Origin: Candidatus Poribacteria bacterium
Lineage (GTDB): Bacteria > Poribacteria > DTPJ01
Direction: 5' to 3'
NCBI GenBank assembly: GCA_011334435.1
Contig: DTPJ01000400.1
Coordinates: forward strand, 1-10,206
DNA: 10,206 nucleotides
In this document: piece by piece, positions 8,001 to 10,206 of the stretch
Layout: each line of letters opens with the position of its first letter
How positions within the stretch are numbered: position 1 is the first letter of the stretch
The notes under the pieces: model-generated
What the model was told of the DNA's origin: nothing
The model's database searches: none
The model's input: only the letters and a program-made list of their open reading frames with translations
Translations under genes and position numbers: made by a program

Positions 8001-10206
8001 AATAGCCTTGGTAGTGCATGGAATAACATCAAAGACAGATGATATGATTAATATCATAACTGATTTGAAACTGCTAACTCCAACAGACAGCACGACACCT
8101 TATTATGATCAAGTATTAGTATTCAACTATGATCCAGGCACACAATTAATATCATCAAGTAGTTCATTATTAGTAAGCGAACTCGGTAGAGTGCTTCCAA
8201 CGAATTTCAATGGAAAGATTGACGTAATTGCTCACGATTCAGGTGCTTTAATTGTCCGCCATGCTATCCTGACCAGAGGTATGGATCAATTTATCGGTAG
8301 TCTAATAATGTTAGCTACTCCACATGGTGGTATAAATGTTGACCTGCTGAAAATCGGATTTAACAACTTCCTTAAAAAGACCCAAAGCGATCCAATATGG
8401 ACATTCTATAGAGAAGGCTGGCAAGAGATATTTGAAAATACCGTAACAATAGGAGCTTTGAATAATCAACCCGGAAAGAAAGTTAATACACATTATTACG
8501 GTTTCTCTGCCTCTGATCCAAGTGCAGCAAGTGACTTAGATAACCATGACGGTCTTGTATATATAAAGAATGTGGACTTTACAAATAACATCACATTCCC
8601 ATTCATAGAACAAGGATTAACGAGGACTTATGAAAGGGTAAATGTTACTTCTCCAACATTTGAAGGCAAAGGCTTTATGTCAATGACAAGGCATTTGGCT
8701 ATATTATCATCGCCAGATGTCCGAAATAAGATAATGACATTCTTACGTGGAAAATCTGAAAATATAAAGATTGATAAACACGATATAGACCTTATGCCCG
8801 GGGATAGATTAGAGGACTTTAAGGTTATATTGAAAAATGTCGGGACAGAAACCGTATACGGTGTATCTGCTCAACTTAGTACTACCAACCAATATATACT
8901 CAAATTCAATGGTCAACAAGGTATAGAGAAAGATACCGCAACCTATGGTGATATTACTCCAAACCAAACAGTGGTAGGATCATATAAATTTGATGTTAGC
9001 CAGACAGCAACTTCCGCCATAGGTCAACAGGTTACGTTTACTTTGGTCATAAGAAACTCAAAGGACAACAGTGTAACAATAAGAGAATTTAACGCACCAA
9101 TAGGAGGAAATCTCATCAGAATAGCTCTCAATGCCCAACAAGCCCAAATGGTAGTAGCAGACGCTAAAAAAGACACCGCCAGACCTTTGAATGACGGAGA
9201 TGTCGCCATAGAACCGGGCGAGATAATGAACATAAATATAACCCTTGAAAATAAAACCGCAAGCACAATAGCATCTATCAAAGCAACGCTTAGAACAGAT
9301 GATACACGAGTCAAAGGATTGGTTGGGACAACGGAAGTTGATATGGCTACAACAGGAATTACTGTGGATTATGGAACGATAGCAGGTGCCGGTAAAGTCG
9401 CCAAAGATTTCCAATACATAAAACTTCTTAACGATCCAACATTACTCGGCGCTCAGATAACTTTCACATTAGAGATAAAATCAGGACAAGATATAATCGG
9501 AAATGACACTTTCAAAGTTAAAATAGGTTCTGACATCGTTGTAGAAAGCTTCCTTCCAGATAGCAGACTGAAACCTGGTGGACCGGCAAGAACAATTAGA
9601 GTTGATCTTAGAAATGTCACATCAAGCGATATAACCAATATTGAGGTTGTCCTTACGCCAGATGCAGATGAATTCAACCTTGTTGATGATGTTGCTGAAC
9701 TCAGTTTACTTAGGGCTCTTGACACAGATGATGTCTCTTATAGTGCAACAATAGATGCAGGTTTCGCAGGATACGTGACATTTAAGCTCGAAATTTACGT
9801 TGACAATAAAGTGATAAACGTTGAGACATACAAATACTATTTCGGCATGCGAACTCTGTATATTTTAGATTGGATAACAGATGATGGCGAAGGAACTAGT
9901 AGTGACAAGATAGCAGAACCGGGCGAATCTATTTACTTACAAATGGCTCGTATGAATCCAACTAATGAGACAGCCAAAAGTGTAGATACAACACTTACAA
10001 CAACTAATCCAGCAGTAACAATAACAAGGGCAAGTGCCAGTTATGATGATATTTTGGCAGGAGAAATAAAGCAAGCAAGGCGTGAGTATAGATATATAGT
10101 TGCCCCAGATGTCACCGTAGCTTCTCCAAGTGGAAGCACATTAACAGCAACACGGCTTACAGTAGCACCATCGCCTAATTGGATACCCGGGGCATTTGTT
10201 GGCAGA
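2077..10206 (+). CDS. Giant multidomain secreted protein with dockerin-like, PEGA, Ig-type and lipase-like domains (3' end outside window)
   Basis: The frame from ATG 2077 stays open for all 2710 codons to the window end, so the protein exceeds about 290 kDa and its C-terminus is not seen. Order by residue: signal peptide 1-30 (hydrophobic core 9-25); carboxypeptidase-regulatory-like domain 32-107 ('TDKDGNYTIQNVPSGSYTI'); dockerin-like 109-165; PEGA domain about 172-238 ('GSLSIDSNPSGASILVNG'); beta-sandwich array 240-1697; second carboxypeptidase-regulatory-like domain about 1698-1786 ('DGSYSVKGLSPGSYNLQI'); ZU5-like domain about 1790-1948; alpha/beta-hydrolase domain about 1969-2226; four related beta domains 2229-2710. 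There is no transmembrane segment after the signal peptide. It should be exported through the inner membrane, and by context it is displayed on or released from the outer surface, perhaps helped by the upstream PorV-like barrel and bound by the cohesin protein. The missing end may carry a sorting or anchoring domain. Role is unproven: surface fibre, adhesin or esterase are all possible. Base and codon use look uniform along its length and like the two upstream genes. Confidence 0.93.
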   Translation, partial: MFNKFCGKIILLPLLIVIFLMIQVASSWSANISGTVNIEGRKDKSGVLITIQGRSMSAVTDKDGNYTIQNVPSGSYTITAQKPGNISAIKSDVVVGASNVKVDFQLIPGDLKIDNQINLLDRIVLSSVWKTKVGDVNWNSMMDIYEDGVIDEKDRDLLLSNWRKGNPNVKLGSLSIDSNPSGASILVNGADTGFKTPYTFPGLIIGEYTITLQMKNYAPVEVKAQVKENQTQVIPAVVLDNQPPDFTNWATDPIDLTEDTKGRFQVIVRVTDKGGSGMGDKIPQFAYHIGANTSYSDYGGYKPMKSIGNDLWSFEIPEPTETWDFYRGKYIYYKVKAEDSAGNVGESVEQQKLIVSINDPPTVRIINAFSIWQKGLLTITAEANDVDGTITGVQFEYSFDNVTWTQIGLMVTKPPYSVSWDTKTIIKDVMKNVWVRATAYDNDNASATYITPTGFGIDNQAPTTSHDYDGSWRNKDFVITLKSTDGSGIGVATISYRLNNGSRQDIDIDGQANATVLITKEDSANTIEYWSTDKLGNEEQHKTLSNIKLDKTSPLFTDWKQDPVDLTEDTKGRFRIYVQIVDDGSGIVGKIPQIAYRIGTDTQYSSYENMITEDGKTWYFNIMEPANTWDFYRGKYLYYKVQCSDVAGNLGVSSERTELIDSINDPPVVRIVSSFATWQKGVLKIDATASDQDGTVTSVQFEYSLDKATWKPIGATLTSAPYSVGWDTTIAIPQAPSVWIRVTAVDNENLSATYLYPTSIGIDNQPPTTSDDYNDLWQKEDFVITLTANDGNGIGVSAKNIRYKLNNGEEMNVQTNGQPKITVEGIHQLEYWSIDDLGNAEVHRIVQSIKLDKTPPTFVDWTKDPPNLTEDSIGPFRISVRVSDGAGSGLTGKIPQFAYHIGKETSYGEYVNMIKGEAKDVWYYDIPEPVGTWDSLRGKSIYYKAKVQDLAGNITETPEQQEIIDDINDPPTVKIITTFNPWEKGQLKIEADANDVDGYITNVLFEYSTNKTDWKPIGTATAFPYSIIWDTKGAIPQVALSVWVKATATDNSGDLSKEFVIPNSFKIDNEAPVTSHNYDGSWQNKNFVIALTANDKNGIGVASISYKLNDSAKQTVPTDGQTGVPVNITTEGSNTLEYWSVDGLGNEETHKILTNINLDKTPPRFSDWEQIPADLTEDTVGKFQIRVTITDATSGITGRTAQIDYRIGSNSKYEGYRNMQTNDGKIWYYDIPEPTEKWDYYRGDYVYYKVKIEDIAKNSAESLERKELIDNVNDPPVVSLISSFKDWETKEIEIKANASDPDGSIPSVQFSYSIDNKTWNNIGSPDITPPYSVIWDTKADIPELAKSVWVKATAIDSDDKTVSVDSEPSRKFGIDNQSPIAGNWAKAPDNLTEDTAGPFRVSVEFTDGEGSGVNRVELTYKIGTGTYKDYRDMRRESNDVWYYEITEPKGWDPYRGQTIYYKARATDMVGNISPETKEQQEFIDDINDPPAVQITTTYKDWEKGSILIQASASDQDGEVKTVQFQYSLDNTNWVDVGNLLTKTPYAVTWDTTKEIELAPNVWLKAIATDNNGATAEAPIAKSFGIDNKPPDFANWRLTPADLTESSTDLSLKVEVEITDQGSGVDETSVQINYKIAQGVYSGYQPMYKDSGNRWYREIPRPTGNWSSYAGEKVYYKVKVTDKAGNVIESEERTELIDPTTGVISGNVNPREAWRVAKVTVQLNAQTVAEVAVSQVDGSYSVKGLSPGSYNLQISAIGFGTDKSQSNIEVKVGQVTPIPTVELYTYSVETIGRSQGGRVDFRDAEIKDYSVTIEGNTFTKDTKVVLGFSGLEPTSVPNPTVKILGKAIGIGFEGKEIFKPLKLTLPRPSGITDPKSIMLFIYNGIDYRMISRNDIATNDTTITAYVIPPDVQNFSDPNHKFDRVLSKTADTVFYILITKFEEPQLNTNDLGIRNPVLSLGKITGYVQPVITSASRKIALVVHGITSKTDDMINIITDLKLLTPTDSTTPYYDQVLVFNYDPGTQLISSSSSLLVSELGRVLPTNFNGKIDVIAHDSGALIVRHAILTRGMDQFIGSLIMLATPHGGINVDLLKIGFNNFLKKTQSDPIWTFYREGWQEIFENTVTIGALNNQPGKKVNTHYYGFSASDPSAASDLDNHDGLVYIKNVDFTNNITFPFIEQGLTRTYERVNVTSPTFEGKGFMSMTRHLAILSSPDVRNKIMTFLRGKSENIKIDKHDIDLMPGDRLEDFKVILKNVGTETVYGVSAQLSTTNQYILKFNGQQGIEKDTATYGDITPNQTVVGSYKFDVSQTATSAIGQQVTFTLVIRNSKDNSVTIREFNAPIGGNLIRIALNAQQAQMVVADAKKDTARPLNDGDVAIEPGEIMNINITLENKTASTIASIKATLRTDDTRVKGLVGTTEVDMATTGITVDYGTIAGAGKVAKDFQYIKLLNDPTLLGAQITFTLEIKSGQDIIGNDTFKVKIGSDIVVESFLPDSRLKPGGPARTIRVDLRNVTSSDITNIEVVLTPDADEFNLVDDVAELSLLRALDTDDVSYSATIDAGFAGYVTFKLEIYVDNKVINVETYKYYFGMRTLYILDWITDDGEGTSSDKIAEPGESIYLQMARMNPTNETAKSVDTTLTTTNPAVTITRASASYDDILAGEIKQARREYRYIVAPDVTVASPSGSTLTATRLTVAPSPNWIPGAFVGR
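2401..2571 (+). other. Dockerin-like domain within the giant protein
   Basis: Residues 109-165 contain two EF-hand-like calcium loops with the dockerin helix pattern. Loop 1 has D110, K112, D114, N118, D121 at loop positions 1, 3, 5, 9, 12; loop 2 has D143, Y145, D147, D151, D154. Each loop is followed by a Leu/Ile-rich helix ending near Trp ('RIVLSSVW' and 'RDLLLSNW'), and 'GDVNWN' links them, as in dockerin type I-like modules of non-cellulosomal proteins. Position 3, usually Asn or Asp, is Lys or Tyr, so calcium affinity may be altered. Dockerins pair with cohesins, and one is encoded at 220-1023. Confidence 0.72.
2590..2790 (+). other. PEGA domain within the giant protein
   Basis: Residues about 172-238 follow the PEGA pattern closely: 'GSLSIDSNPSGASILVNG', a threonine/proline-rich strand 'TGFKTPYTFPG', then 'GEYTITLQMKNYAPVEVK' and a final strand ending 'VVL'. 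PEGA domains are beta-sandwich modules of surface proteins, probably for carbohydrate or protein contact. Here it bridges the dockerin-like segment and the long array. Confidence 0.8.
2794..7167 (+). repeat. Array of three alternating beta-sandwich modules (ABC-ABC-ABC-AB-AB-A)
   Basis: Protein-level repeats fill residues 240-1697. Module A (112-120 residues): 2794-3153, 3724-4071, 4630-4983, 5551-5898, 6199-6540, 6832-7167. Its marks are 'NW..DP.DLTEDT.G.F', a 'D.GSG' turn, 'W.Y.IPEP..TWD.YRG' and 'YYKV...D.AGN'. Module B (97-100 residues): 3154-3447, 4072-4362, 4984-5277, 5899-6198, 6541-6831. It has 'NDPP.V', 'A.A.D.DG.V..VQFEYS.D', 'PYSV.WDT' and 'VWV.ATA.D', like bacterial Ig-like domains of the Big_7 type. 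Module C (89-92 residues): 3448-3723, 4363-4629, 5278-5550. It has 'TTS.DYDG.W....F.ITL', 'GIGVA.ISYKLNNG' and 'LEYWS.D.LGNEE.HK', like OmpL47-type beta domains. ABC units are 906-930 bases and the two AB units 648 and 633. DNA copies are well diverged, so the array is old rather than freshly duplicated. It likely forms a long stalk. Confidence 0.88.
7168..7434 (+). other. Second carboxypeptidase-regulatory-like domain in the giant protein
   Basis: Residues about 1698-1786 start with 'GVISGNV' and contain 'VDGSYSVKGLSPGSYNLQI', the transthyretin-like core of CarboxypepD-regulatory modules. It matches the fold near the N-terminus (32-107), so the array is bracketed by two copies of this domain type. 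Probable structural spacer. Confidence 0.75.
7435..7920 (+). other. ZU5-like beta domain preceding the hydrolase
   Basis: Residues about 1787-1948 show the pattern of bacterial ZU5-like domains: a 'GGRVDF' opening (from about 7459), 'YSVTIEGNTFTKDTKVVLGF' in place of the usual 'ITIPAGAFSxDT', a core 'IGFEGKEIFKPLKLTLPRP', and 'SIMLFIYNGIDYRMIS'. Such modules often sit next to catalytic or autoproteolytic domains in surface proteins. I see no clear autoproteolysis motif here. Call from pattern only. Confidence 0.5.
7969..8754 (+). other. Alpha/beta-hydrolase (lipase/PGAP1-like) domain with Asp at the nucleophile site
   Basis: Residues about 1969-2226. The oxyanion-hole strand is 'KIALVVHGIT' (1975-1984), followed by a second strand 'QVLVFNYD' (2012-2019). 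The nucleophile elbow is 'IDVIAHDSGALIVRHAI', aligning with the usual 'HSxGG.V.R', so D2054 (8236-8238) sits where serine is expected and S2055 is one place late. 'LIMLATPHGG' (2076-2085) is the conserved post-elbow motif of lipases and PGAP1-like esterases. A likely acid, D2158 in 'NHDGLVY', and a likely base, H2206 in 'TRHLAILSSPDV', complete the triad in the normal order. With Asp the chemistry could resemble epoxide hydrolase or dehalogenase attack, or the domain could be inactive and used for binding. Confidence 0.8.
8761..10206 (+). repeat. Four tandem CARDB/NEW3-like beta domains, the last truncated by the window
   Basis: Residues 2229-2710 read as four divergent copies of one module at about 8761-9114, 9121-9537, 9538-9846 and 9847-10206. 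Each has a proline-glycine turn near its start ('MPGDRL', 'EPGEIM', 'KPGGPA', 'EPGESI'), a strand of the type 'NITLENKTASTIASIKATL', a mid-module 'YGDI' or 'YGTI' (clear in copies 1 and 2), then a 'TF.L.I' strand. This pattern is common in C-terminal regions of large secreted proteases and lipases as CARDB- or NEW3-like modules. They are probably spacers or binding modules toward an unseen C-terminus. Confidence 0.6.

Noticed and set aside
2070..9725. Many minus-strand open frames of 60-118 codons along the giant gene
   Set aside because: They lie opposite one continuous, domain-rich plus-strand frame. They recur at equivalent places in the repeats, lack ribosome binding sites and have low-complexity Cys/Phe/Ser-rich products, as expected from antisense shadows.

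Overview
The window is a three-gene, plus-strand locus for secreted or surface proteins. It is AT-rich (roughly 38-40 % G+C by eye) and uses many ATA and AGA codons. A PorV/PorQ-type outer-membrane barrel, FlgD-like C-terminal Ig domains, a cohesin-type domain, PEGA and dockerin-like modules point to a Gram-negative bacterium. They fit an FCB-group relative or one of the uncultivated candidate phyla with a type IX secretion-like (Por) apparatus. I cannot name the phylum from this sequence.

Layout. Positions 1-219 are non-coding leader with a GC-rich hairpin and two short palindromes. Positions 220-1023 encode a secreted 267-residue protein with one cohesin-like domain and a FlgD/T9SS-type C-terminal Ig domain. 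Positions 1042-1971 encode a PorV/PorQ-family barrel; its start lies 18 bases after the first gene's stop, so the two are probably cotranscribed. Positions 1972-2076 hold an unusual heptanucleotide repeat array in opposing orientations that can form a hairpin. From 2077 one reading frame runs without a stop to the last base (2710 codons so far). It is the main content of the window, and its 3' end lies outside.

The giant protein, in order: signal peptide; carboxypeptidase-regulatory-like domain; dockerin-like domain; PEGA domain; an array of about 1460 residues built from three beta-sandwich module types (ABC-ABC-ABC-AB-AB-A); a second carboxypeptidase-regulatory-like domain; a ZU5-like domain; an alpha/beta-hydrolase (lipase-like) domain with Asp where the nucleophilic Ser is expected; and four tandem related beta domains, the last cut by the window end.

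How they may work together (inference): the barrel protein is the kind that helps Por-secretion cargo reach the outer surface. The cohesin protein and the dockerin-bearing giant could then bind each other there, attaching a very long lipase-like or adhesive fibre to the cell. The cohesin-PorV-dockerin grouping and the Asp-nucleophile hydrolase domain are the two points most worth following up. The many minus-strand open frames across the giant gene are shadows and are not annotated.
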